From an uncultured Treponema sp. (GTDB lineage: Bacteria > Spirochaetota > Spirochaetia > Treponematales > Treponemataceae), in NCBI GenBank assembly GCA_946538795.1, contig CAMNGY010000084.1, forward strand, positions 1-6,747: DNA of 6,747 nt, read 5' to 3'. Below are positions 1-6,283 of the stretch, piece by piece (within the stretch, counting starts at the first letter, position 1; every line of letters begins with the position of its first letter). Made by a program: the position numbers and the translations under genes. A model generated the notes under the pieces. That model saw only the letters and a list, made by a program, of their open reading frames with translations. It was not told where the DNA came from and did no database searches.

Positions 1-1
1 C

Positions 2-481
2 TTCAATCATAAAATCAAGGATCTGCTGAACAATAATATCGAATCAAATTCTTCTATCATGCTTCAGATAATGGATGCAGGATACAAGTATACCACATTG
101 TCACTTGATTTTCATGAAAGGGCCGCCGGGGTCTCAAAATGGACGTTGTCCAAGAAGATAAAATTGTTCATAGACTCTTTCGTTTCATTCTCTTTCATGC
201 CCATACGTCTGGTGAGCCTTGTAGGCTTGCTGATGTTTTTTGGAGGGTGTGCAGTCGGGATATATGCCGTCATAAACAAATTTATCAGTCCTAACGCACC
301 TCTTGGGTATTCTACGATTATTTGCATCGTCGCGCTTGGATTTGGCATCACCAATATTTCACTGGGCATTATAGCCGAATACCTGTGGAGGACATATGAC
401 GCGGCCAGGAAGAGGCCCGTTTTTCTTGTGTCGGATGTCGTAGACCTGATGAAAGAAGGTTCCGAAGGTGAACGACATTAA
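2..481 (+). CDS. GtrB/ArnC-like polyprenyl-phosphate glycosyltransferase, C-terminal part (5' end outside window)
   Basis: This is the C-terminal 159 residues of a family 2 glycosyltransferase of the DPM1/GtrB/ArnC type, which moves a sugar from a nucleotide donor to undecaprenyl (polyprenyl) phosphate at the cytoplasmic membrane face. The frame is open from base 2, so the ATG at 59 is an internal methionine and not the true start. The family signature ERAAGVSKW, followed by a Lys-rich stretch, lies at about residues 39-54. Two hydrophobic helices follow at about residues 69-91 (bases 206-274) and 103-128 (bases 308-385). After the second comes the typical EYLWRTYDAARKRPVFLV tail. The catalytic GT-A domain is off the left edge, so the donor cannot be judged. 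The stop overlaps the next gene by 14 bp, which points to co-translation with the two small membrane proteins, as in arnC/arnE/arnF-type sets. I am confident of the family; the substrate is unknown. Confidence 0.88.
   Translation, partial: FNHKIKDLLNNNIESNSSIMLQIMDAGYKYTTLSLDFHERAAGVSKWTLSKKIKLFIDSFVSFSFMPIRLVSLVGLLMFFGGCAVGIYAVINKFISPNAPLGYSTIICIVALGFGITNISLGIIAEYLWRTYDAARKRPVFLVSDVVDLMKEGSEGERH
454..459 (+). promoter_or_regulatory. Ribosome binding site AGAAGG supporting the GTG start at 468
   Basis: The purine-rich AGAAGG ends 8 bases before the GTG at 468, inside the end of the upstream glycosyltransferase gene. It supports GTG rather than the later in-frame ATG at 492 as the start of the first small membrane protein. 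Confidence 0.5.
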
Positions 482-803
482 ACGTTATTTAATGCTCTAC
501 GGGGCTTTTTTTGTATATTCTGGTGTTGCTGTTTGTTCAAAGTTGGCCGCCGGGCAGCAGCTTCTGCTTAAGGTTGTTCTTTTTCTGGGGTTGGAAACTT
601 TGTTTCTTGCTCTGTATGCCGTTATATGGCAGCAGGCCTTAAAACATTTTTCGCTCGTTCATGCAATGGCAAGCAAGGGGGTGGTGGTCATAGTCAACCT
701 CCTGTGGTCGGTGTTGCTGTTTTCGGAAAGTATAACCTCATTTAACGTGATTGGCGCATGCATAATCATTTCTGGAATATGGTTGGTTTCAACTGATGCT
801 TAA
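468..803 (+). CDS. Small four-helix SMR/EamA-type membrane protein, ArnE/ArnF-like (first of pair)
   Basis: This 111-residue, very hydrophobic protein has four predicted membrane helices at about residues 9-28, 33-55, 63-84 and 91-108. Its length and pattern match the small EamA/SMR-like subunits such as ArnE and ArnF, which flip undecaprenyl-phosphate-linked aminoarabinose. The third and fourth helices carry the typical pattern: AL.HFS..HAMASK, then LLFSESIT, then a Gly-rich last helix. The start is GTG, preceded by AGAAGG at good spacing. Starting at the ATG at 492 would leave the first helix almost without an N-terminal flank. It overlaps the upstream glycosyltransferase by 14 bp and the downstream paralogue-like gene by 8 bp, so the three are probably one translational unit. 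By inference, it is half of a heterodimeric flippase for the lipid-linked sugar made by the upstream enzyme. A multidrug-type SMR role is less likely in this context. Confidence 0.8.
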   Translation: MNDIKRYLMLYGAFFVYSGVAVCSKLAAGQQLLLKVVLFLGLETLFLALYAVIWQQALKHFSLVHAMASKGVVVIVNLLWSVLLFSESITSFNVIGACIIISGIWLVSTDA

Positions 804-1137
804 GTATTTTGCTGTCATGATTTTTTCAGGAATGCTTTCGTCATTCTCGCAAGTACTCCTAAAAAAAAGCGCGATGAGTAAAAAGAATTCTGTAATAAAG
901 GAATATCTTAATCCTTATGTAATAATCGGATATGCGATAACTGCGCTGTGCATGGTTTTAACGATGCTCGGCTACAGGGGGGTCCCGTTCAAGTACGGGG
1001 CTGTCCTTGAGTCGCTGGCATACATCTACATCATGATTTTAAGCAGACTTCTGCTCCATGAGGAGCTTACAAAAAGAAAGGTGTTGGGAAACCTTGTGAT
1101 AGTCATCGGGGTAATCGTATTCAGTATCGGGAGATAG
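796..1137 (+). CDS. Small four-helix SMR/EamA-type membrane protein, ArnE/ArnF-like (second of pair)
   Basis: This 113-residue membrane protein has helices at about residues 2-20, 41-59, 65-86 and 94-112. The N-terminal SSFSQVLLKKSA segment resembles the first helix of SMR-fold proteins, and LLHEELTKRKVLGN before the last helix matches the EamA pattern of an acidic loop followed by a Gly-containing helix. The ATG lies inside the last codons of the preceding gene (8-bp overlap), and I see no good Shine-Dalgarno sequence at a normal distance. Expression therefore probably depends on translational coupling to the first small protein, which would give the matched amounts a heterodimer needs. The two proteins look distantly related in plan but are clearly not recent duplicates. 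By inference, it is the partner subunit of a lipid-linked-sugar flippase; direct evidence for the cargo is absent. Confidence 0.8.
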   Translation: MLKYFAVMIFSGMLSSFSQVLLKKSAMSKKNSVIKEYLNPYVIIGYAITALCMVLTMLGYRGVPFKYGAVLESLAYIYIMILSRLLLHEELTKRKVLGNLVIVIGVIVFSIGR

Positions 1138-1144
1138 ATTCAAT

Positions 1145-2338
1145 ATGAACGTGAAGATTCTTGATTTGACACGGCAGTACGAGCTGGTCCGCGAGAAGGT
1201 CGAGGCAGCTGTATGCGAGCAGATGAGGAGCGGCGCGTATATCGGTGGTAAGGCGGTGGCTGATTTTGAGGAGAAGTTTGCCAGGTATGTCGGTGCAAAG
1301 TATGCCATCGCCTTGAACAGCGGCACGGACGCCCTCGTCATTGCCATGAAGGCGCTTGGAATAGGCAGGGGGGACGAAGTGATCACCACCCCATTTACTT
1401 TTTTTGCTACAGCGGAAACTGTCGCCATGATTGGGGCGACTCCAGTATTCGTAGATGTTTGCGAGGATACGTACAACATTGATCCTTCAAAAATTGAAAA
1501 AAGAATAACAAGCAGGACAAAAGCAATCTTGCCGGTTCACATTTTTGGCCAGCCCGCAGACATGGATTCTATAAACGCAATTGCAAAAAAACATAATCTT
1601 TTTGTGATTGAAGATGCCTGTCAGGCGGTCGGATCATCCATAGGTGGCAGGATGATAGGATCTGTCGGGGATGCGGCCTGTTTCTCGTTCTTCCCGACAA
1701 AGAACCTTGGCGGGTTCGGCGATGGCGGCATGATTACCACGAGCGATGAAAAAACGGCGACCATATGCAGGGCATACAGGGAGCACGGGGGGGCGCAGAA
1801 CGGCGCGAAGGCACGGTTCTACCTTGACGGGGTCAAAGATGAACTGGCTGGTGAAGCATCTAATAATCCTTTGTACAATCCTTACAAGTATTATAATTAT
1901 CTTATTGCATATAATTCAAGGCTTGATGCAATTCAGGCAAGGGTGCTCGATGTCAAGCTTGACTACCTTGATGGATTCAACGCGAGGAGAACTCAGATTG
2001 CGGCTTTTTATGAGAAGGAATTGGGGAATATTGAGGGCGTGAGAACTCCTCATGCTCGCGCCGGGGTAAAGCCTGTCTGGCATCAGTATGCAATCTGCGT
2101 GGAGGAGAAGGACAGGCTTGGCCAGTTCCTTGCATCCAAGAATATCGGAAGCGCGGCCTTTTATCCCGTGCCTTTGCACCTTCAGAAGGCATTTGACTAT
2201 CTTGGATATAAGGATGGTGATCTCCCTGTAGCCGAGAAAATCACAAAAGAGACGGTTTGCCTTCCAATCTTCCCGGAACTTACGCAAGAAGAGCTTGACT
2301 ATATAGTTGCAGAAATCAAGGAATTCTACAGGAAATAG
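1145..2338 (+). CDS. DegT/DnrJ/EryC1/StrS-family PLP-dependent nucleotide-sugar aminotransferase
   Basis: This 397-residue fold-type I aminotransferase would convert a keto group on a nucleotide-activated sugar to an amine, using PLP and an amino donor (usually glutamate in this family). Visible motifs are NSGTDAL (58-64, cofactor phosphate region), PFTFFATAE (83-91), [11 protein letters not shown] (154-164, with D157 and Q160 contacting the PLP ring), and [15 protein letters not shown] (181-195), whose K186 is the Schiff-base lysine. [12 protein letters not shown] (257-268) is the conserved active-site/dimer segment. The [13 protein letters not shown] form resembles sugar 3-aminotransferases (WbpE, FdtB and GnnB types) more than perosamine synthetases. 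Residues 216-257 are longer than usual for the family and partly AT-rich. The start is the ATG at 1145, 7 bp after the previous stop, with GGGAG 11 bases upstream. The N-terminus fits family proteins. The neighbouring acyltransferase and oxidoreductase support an acylated amino-sugar pathway; the exact substrate is not settled. Confidence 0.92.
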   Translation: MNVKILDLTRQYELVREKVEAAVCEQMRSGAYIGGKAVADFEEKFARYVGAKYAIALNSGTDALVIAMKALGIGRGDEVITTPFTFFATAETVAMIGATPVFVDVCEDTYNIDPSKIEKRITSRTKAILPVHIFGQPADMDSINAIAKKHNLFVIEDACQAVGSSIGGRMIGSVGDAACFSFFPTKNLGGFGDGGMITTSDEKTATICRAYREHGGAQNGAKARFYLDGVKDELAGEASNNPLYNPYKYYNYLIAYNSRLDAIQARVLDVKLDYLDGFNARRTQIAAFYEKELGNIEGVRTPHARAGVKPVWHQYAICVEEKDRLGQFLASKNIGSAAFYPVPLHLQKAFDYLGYKDGDLPVAEKITKETVCLPIFPELTQEELDYIVAEIKEFYRK

Positions 2339-2340
2339 GC

Positions 2341-2904
2341 ATGGGCATTTATATTCATCCAACTGCGGAAGTTTCTGACAAAGCAAATATAGGTGACGGC
2401 ACTAAGATTTGGAATCAAGTCCAGGTCAGGGAAAACAGCGTCATTGGCGAAAACTGTATACTAAGCAAAAATGTATACATCGACGCGGAAGCAAAAATCG
2501 GCAACAGGGTAAAGATACAGAACAACGTGAACGTCTATCATGGCGTTGAGGTGGAGGACGACGTGTTCCTCGGGCCTTCCATGACATTCACCAACGATTT
2601 CTACCCCCGCGCGTTCAATGCGGACTGGAAGATAACAAAGACGCTCGTGAAAAGGGGGGCTTCCATCGGCGCGAACTGCACCATTGTATGCGGCAACATC
2701 ATAGGTGAATATGCCATGGTAGGTTCCGGCAGCGTGGTCACGAAGGATGTCAGGCCCTATGCATTGGTTGTCGGAAATCCCGCCAGGCAGATTGGATGGG
2801 TATGCAGGTGCGGGCACAGGCTCGATGAGCATTGCAGGTGCCCGGAATGCGGGAGTGAGTATCCGGAGCTGGAGACAGGAAAAGATGGGGAAAAAGATGA
2901 TTAG
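2341..2904 (+). CDS. WbpD/WlbB-like nucleotide-sugar N-acyltransferase (left-handed beta helix)
   Basis: This 187-residue hexapeptide-repeat acyltransferase probably acetylates the amino group installed by the preceding aminotransferase, using acetyl-CoA. Repeats of the form [I/V]G.x.. run through residues 5-145 ([30 protein letters not shown]). The segments [20 protein letters not shown] (57-76) and GPSMTFTN (78-85), then [12 protein letters not shown] (107-118) and [10 protein letters not shown] (140-149), are the hallmarks of the WbpD/WlbB group acting on UDP-2-acetamido-3-amino-2,3-dideoxy-glucuronate. The C-terminus carries C155-x-C157 and C167-x-x-C170, a zinc-ribbon-like cluster seen in many members. 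The ATG follows the aminotransferase stop by 2 bp, with AGGAA 6 bases upstream. The last codons overlap the next gene. Members of the same fold acylate other amino sugars and can use other acyl groups, so N-acetylation and the uronic-acid substrate are inferences. Confidence 0.9.
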   Translation: MGIYIHPTAEVSDKANIGDGTKIWNQVQVRENSVIGENCILSKNVYIDAEAKIGNRVKIQNNVNVYHGVEVEDDVFLGPSMTFTNDFYPRAFNADWKITKTLVKRGASIGANCTIVCGNIIGEYAMVGSGSVVTKDVRPYALVVGNPARQIGWVCRCGHRLDEHCRCPECGSEYPELETGKDGEKDD

Positions 2905-3946
2905 GGTTGGGATAATAGGTTTCGGTTACATGGGTCATTACCATTTGGAAAAAGCCTCTCATTTTGATGATGTAAGTGTAGTGGCGGCTTTTGACAATAA
3001 CAAGGAGAAGCGCGCTGATGCGGAAGGGGCAGGGCTGAGGGTTTATGATAATCTTGAGGACTTCATTAAGGAAGATATGGATCTGGTTATCATAGCCACT
3101 CCTAACCAGTGGCACGCGAAGTATTCCATCGCCGCGATGGAGTCTGGAAAGAACGTTCTTTGCGAGAAACCCGCCACCATGTCGGTGAAAGAAATCGAGG
3201 ATGTAATTGCCGTTTCAAAAAAAACAGGGAAGTTTTTTACCGTCCACCAGCAGAGAAGGTTTGACAAAGATTACAGGGCTCTTTGCCAGGTCATAAGGAG
3301 CGGGGCTATTGGCAAAGTTACAACAGTGGAGTCCAAGGTCCTTGGCGAGCGCGGCGTATGCTTCGGGTGGAGGGGCGATCCAGAGTCGGGCGGTGGAATG
3401 CTCTACGACTGGGGCGTCCATCTCATCGACCAGATGCTTGAACTTTATCCAGAAGAGAAGGTAATCAGCGTTTACGCAAGGATAATGAGCATCCTGACGC
3501 CCGCCGTTGACGACAGCTTTGAGATCAACATGAAGCTTACGAACGGCGTGTGCATCAAGGTTACGGTCACGACTTTTGCTTTGGAAAAGCTCCCGAGATG
3601 GTTTGTGTTTGGCGACAGGGGGACTCTTAGAATAGAGAATATCATGAGCGAGGCAGGCAGCGCCAAGCGGATCAAGGGGGACGTAAAAGGATTCGACAGC
3701 GTTGTCGGAAAGAAGAACCTTGGTCCCAGCCGTACAATGGCGCCTCTTAAACCTGAATTCTTAGAGGAAATACCGATTCCTGAGCAAAAAGATATGAGTA
3801 TGGAGTATTGGACCAATATTGTGGATGCGCTCAATGGAAGGGCCCAGCTTCACGTCAAGACTTCAGAGATTCTCAGGCAGATGAAGATAGTCGAGGCTTC
3901 ATTTAAATCCGCCGAATTAAATGAAGTTGTTAAGTGTGAAATATAG
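2885..3946 (+). CDS. Gfo/Idh/MocA-family NAD(P)-dependent sugar oxidoreductase
   Basis: This 353-residue oxidoreductase probably oxidises a (nucleotide-)sugar hydroxyl to the ketone used by the aminotransferase. An N-terminal Rossmann domain is marked by [12 protein letters not shown] (9-20). [11 protein letters not shown] (71-81) and CEKPATMS (93-100, with K95) follow, then the C-terminal alpha/beta domain with [10 protein letters not shown] (121-130) and [14 protein letters not shown] (169-182). D175 and H179 are the usual catalytic-site residues. The pattern is that of a general YvaA/IolX-like member and differs from WlbA/WbpB, which have EKPL and a shorter C-terminal region. GnnA, which makes UDP-3-keto-GlcNAc, is another family precedent. 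The frame is open back to an ATG at 2747, but the extra 46 residues lie wholly inside the acyltransferase gene and do not look like this family. ATGs at 2885 and 2897 both place the Rossmann motif correctly. I chose 2885 (AGGA at 2877-2880); 2897 would give 349 residues. Confidence 0.9.
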   Translation: MGKKMIRVGIIGFGYMGHYHLEKASHFDDVSVVAAFDNNKEKRADAEGAGLRVYDNLEDFIKEDMDLVIIATPNQWHAKYSIAAMESGKNVLCEKPATMSVKEIEDVIAVSKKTGKFFTVHQQRRFDKDYRALCQVIRSGAIGKVTTVESKVLGERGVCFGWRGDPESGGGMLYDWGVHLIDQMLELYPEEKVISVYARIMSILTPAVDDSFEINMKLTNGVCIKVTVTTFALEKLPRWFVFGDRGTLRIENIMSEAGSAKRIKGDVKGFDSVVGKKNLGPSRTMAPLKPEFLEEIPIPEQKDMSMEYWTNIVDALNGRAQLHVKTSEILRQMKIVEASFKSAELNEVVKCEI

Positions 3947-3948
3947 AT

Positions 3949-3952
3949 AGGA
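3949..3952 (+). promoter_or_regulatory. Ribosome binding site AGGA supporting the TTG start at 3958
   Basis: AGGA lies in the 11-bp gap between genes, 5 bases before TTG. The encoded MKVFIILVSYNS is the usual family 2 glycosyltransferase N-terminus. No in-frame ATG or GTG is placed better, so TTG is the probable start. Confidence 0.6.
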
Positions 3953-3957
3953 AAAAA

Positions 3958-5199
3958 TTGAAAGTCTTTATAATCCTTGTCAGTTATAACTCAAAACGCT
4001 TCCTGGACGCTTGCATCGGCAGCTTGCTCAAGCAGGACTACGGGGACGTCCAGATTGTCATCGTGGACAACGCCTCCCCGGATGATTCCAATGCCTATAT
4101 CGAGGAGCATTTTCCGGAAGTCACGCTCCTCAAAGAACCGGTGAACCACGGCTTCGGCAAAGCCTGCAACATCGGGGCCAGGTACGCGCTGGATCATGAG
4201 GCGGATTATGTGCTGTTCCTCAACACCGATACGGAATCAGATGCGAATCTTGTAACTGAGCTGGCGGGGCATGCGGACCCCGCCACGGTGACTACCTGCT
4301 TCACATACAACGACAAGACATCGCTCAGACCCTGGTACGCCGGGGGCAGGTTGAACAGGCAGACTCTTGACTCTGAGCAGACCTTGTACCCATACAATCC
4401 TTCGCAGGGACCTGTCGAGGTGGAATTCATTTCCGGCTGCTGCATGATGGTACATAAGGATGTGTTTGCGAAGGCCGGTTTTTTTGATGAGAGTTATTTC
4501 ATGTACTACGAGGACGCGGAGTGGTGCGCAAGGCTCAGGCAGCATGGAGTCAGACTTTTGTATATACAGTCCACAAAGCTCTTTCATCACGAGGCCGGAA
4601 GCCAGCCTGATATAGACTTGGTCAGCAGACATTCAATCTACTATTGTGCAAGAAACAGGCTGTGGCTTGCATCACAGCATCCCGAACTGCTGGAGGCAAA
4701 TCCCGCAAGCTTCTTCAAGGAGATCCTCAAGCATTTTCCCGTCATCTCCCCTTCGAAAAACTGGTTTCAGTATGAAAAAAAAGGCATCGCGGATTTCCTT
4801 GCTTCAAGGAGCGGACGTTTGGAGCCACTTGCCGTTGAACCGGGATACGGCTTCTGGGAGCGGGAGACCGATGGATCCAATGAATTTATCCACTGTATCA
4901 GATCACGTTCATTCCTTCAGCTGCACAACTATTCTTACGAAGGCACTTCAATTCGCCTGACTTTCAAAATCAATCCACCTCCGACTAGGAGTGAATGCAA
5001 GCTCGCTATATCCATAGACGGCAAAAATCCAGAAGAATACACGGCTTCCTGCATATTTGATAAAATCATCAGGCTGAAAGACCAGGATATGGTGCTCCTT
5101 GAATTCAACTGCAAAGACAATCCGTCTTCTGTTGATGGCGACAATCGAGAATTTTATTTCACGATATCTGCCCTGTACCATGTGGCGGCTTTGCCTTGA
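3958..5199 (+). CDS. Family 2 glycosyltransferase (rhamnosyltransferase-like) with extra C-terminal beta-rich domain
   Basis: This 413-residue inverting GT-A enzyme has no membrane segment and probably extends a cell-surface glycan on the cytoplasmic side. The catalytic domain spans about residues 1-285. VSYNS (8-12) and VDNASPDDS (36-44) bind the nucleotide. NHGFGKACNIG (63-73) and LFLNTDT (86-92, with D91 as the DxD-like metal site) follow. GCCMMV (160-165) and FMYYEDAEWCARLRQHG (181-197), whose E185/D186 region holds the catalytic base, come next, then FHHEAGS (209-215) and YYCARNRLWLA (228-238). This set is typical of the WbbL/WsaF/RfbN-like rhamnosyltransferase group. About 120 further residues (290-413) begin with GYGFWERETDG and appear beta-rich, suggesting a sandwich accessory domain. 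The start codon is TTG, supported by AGGA. The gene sits 11 bp after the oxidoreductase and upstream of the GDP-sugar genes, so the donor could be GDP-rhamnose or the amino sugar; neither is proven. Confidence 0.88.
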   Translation: MKVFIILVSYNSKRFLDACIGSLLKQDYGDVQIVIVDNASPDDSNAYIEEHFPEVTLLKEPVNHGFGKACNIGARYALDHEADYVLFLNTDTESDANLVTELAGHADPATVTTCFTYNDKTSLRPWYAGGRLNRQTLDSEQTLYPYNPSQGPVEVEFISGCCMMVHKDVFAKAGFFDESYFMYYEDAEWCARLRQHGVRLLYIQSTKLFHHEAGSQPDIDLVSRHSIYYCARNRLWLASQHPELLEANPASFFKEILKHFPVISPSKNWFQYEKKGIADFLASRSGRLEPLAVEPGYGFWERETDGSNEFIHCIRSRSFLQLHNYSYEGTSIRLTFKINPPPTRSECKLAISIDGKNPEEYTASCIFDKIIRLKDQDMVLLEFNCKDNPSSVDGDNREFYFTISALYHVAALP

Positions 5200-5260
5200 G
5201 TTCCAGAGGTCATAAGCCAATCTCATACAAGACTAATACGTTGGAGATGATTTTTTCACC
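5200..5260 (+). other. 61-bp intergenic gap, the only sizeable one in the window
   Basis: The gap lies between the glycosyltransferase and the RMD-type gene. It contains GGAG at 5243-5246, the only Shine-Dalgarno-like sequence, but 14 bases from the ATG, which is longer than usual. I find no convincing -35/-10 pair and no GC-rich stem followed by a T run. The six T bases at 5251-5256 have no stem before them. Confidence 0.6.
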
Positions 5261-6277
5261 ATGAAACGATACTTAATTACGGGCTTCTCCGGTTTCGTCT
5301 CGTACTACTTCCTGAAGTATCTGGACGAAAGGGCCTCCAAGGAAGGGAATAAGGTTGAGGTCCTGGGACTTGACCTGGCGAAGCCTGCGAGCTATGAGCA
5401 GGACTACCGGTTTACGAACCTCACGGTCAGGTTCATGCCTCTGAACTTGCTGGACGGCAAGGGGCTTGAGATAGCCCTGCAGGCCTTTTTCCCGGACTAC
5501 GTCCTGCACCTGGCTTCGCTCAGCAGCGTCGGCGAGAGCTGGCGGAAGCCCGTGGACAGCTACGCCAACAACACCAACATCTTCCTGAACTTGGCCGATG
5601 CGGTGAGGCGCAACGGCATAAAGTGCAGGATCCTGTCGGTGGGCTCCTCGGAGGAATACGGCAACGTGTCCAAAGAGGCCATGCCCCTTAGGGAGGACAT
5701 GTCCCTCGCCCCGCTCAGCCCCTACGCCATCGCCCGCGTGTCGCAGGAGATGCTGTCCAGATGCTACGTGAAGTCGTTCGGTCAGGACATAGTGATGACG
5801 CGCTCGTTCAATCATATAGGGCCGCGTCAGAGGGAAGCGTTCGTAATCCCCTCGTTCGTGAAGCAGCTGGTGTACGGGGCGATGGACGGGAAGACGGAGA
5901 TAGAAATGACGACCGGCGACACGTCCATCGTCAGGGACTTCACGGACGTGAGGGACGTAGTGCGGGCCTACGACCTGCTCCTCCGGGAAGGGGAATCGGG
6001 TGAGGTGTACAACGTGTGCAAGGGCGAGGGGCATGCGCTGGGGGACATAATCGGCCTCATTGCGGGAAAGCTTGGGGTCGAGGCTCGGATCAGTGTGGAC
6101 AGGGCCCTCGTCCGGCCTAATGACAACATGGTCATCGTCGGCGACAATTCCAAGTTGAAAGGCCACACCGGATGGGAGCCAAATCTGTCACTTGAGGACA
6201 CAATCGACGACATGATTGGATATTGGAAGGAACGCTGCCTTCTTGAGAAGAATACAATAGACGGACATAAGGAGTAG
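5261..6277 (+). CDS. rmd: RMD-type GDP-6-deoxy-4-keto-hexose reductase (extended SDR family)
   Basis: This 338-residue NAD(P)-dependent extended short-chain dehydrogenase probably reduces GDP-4-keto-6-deoxy-D-mannose, the product of the gmd gene that follows, to GDP-D-rhamnose. The N-terminal cofactor site is TGFSGFVSYYF (7-17), with Ser in place of the third Gly of GxxGxxG. HLASLSSVGESW (83-94), SVGSSEEYG (126-134), SPYAIARVSQEML (153-165) and MTRSFNHIGPRQ (179-190) follow, all typical of the RMD group. The last carries the substrate nucleotide-binding region. Y155 is present, but the usual Lys four residues later is R159. VRDFTDVRDVVRAY (224-237) is the conserved C-terminal segment. The start ATG gives a normal N-terminus. 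Codon use is rich in GC compared with the left half of the window. Alternatives are GDP-6-deoxy-talose or another 4-reductase; the stereochemistry cannot be read from sequence. Confidence 0.85.
   Translation: MKRYLITGFSGFVSYYFLKYLDERASKEGNKVEVLGLDLAKPASYEQDYRFTNLTVRFMPLNLLDGKGLEIALQAFFPDYVLHLASLSSVGESWRKPVDSYANNTNIFLNLADAVRRNGIKCRILSVGSSEEYGNVSKEAMPLREDMSLAPLSPYAIARVSQEMLSRCYVKSFGQDIVMTRSFNHIGPRQREAFVIPSFVKQLVYGAMDGKTEIEMTTGDTSIVRDFTDVRDVVRAYDLLLREGESGEVYNVCKGEGHALGDIIGLIAGKLGVEARISVDRALVRPNDNMVIVGDNSKLKGHTGWEPNLSLEDTIDDMIGYWKERCLLEKNTIDGHKE
6269..6274 (+). promoter_or_regulatory. Ribosome binding site AAGGAG for gmd
   Basis: A strong AAGGAG lies in the last codons of the RMD-type gene, ending directly before its stop and 9 bases before the gmd ATG. 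It indicates efficient initiation of gmd within the same transcript. Confidence 0.7.
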
Positions 6278-6283
6278 AAGTAT

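Noticed and set aside
1145..2338. Perosamine synthetase as the function of the aminotransferase, given gmd nearby
   Set aside because: The lysine motif [14 protein letters not shown] fits 3-aminotransferase-type members better, and the adjacent genes are an acyltransferase and a Gfo/Idh/MocA oxidoreductase. The alternative is not formally excluded.
1916..2386. Minus-strand open frame of 156 codons opposite the end of the aminotransferase
   Set aside because: It lies wholly over conserved coding sequence on the + strand, and its translation shows no family motif.
5251..5256. Run of six T as a possible intrinsic terminator
   Set aside because: No GC-rich inverted repeat precedes it, and it lies 5 to 10 bases before a start codon.
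5247..5264. Five-codon mini-frame (ATG ATT TTT TCA CCA TGA) whose stop overlaps the rmd start as ATGA
   Set aside because: It could be a coupling leader peptide, but the only nearby GGAG overlaps its ATG and cannot act as its ribosome site. Chance occurrence is likely.
5273..6166. Long open frame (297 codons) on the minus strand opposite the RMD-type gene
   Set aside because: It mirrors the GC-rich third positions of the well-supported + strand gene. Its protein is rich in His, Val, Arg and Pro with no recognisable domain.
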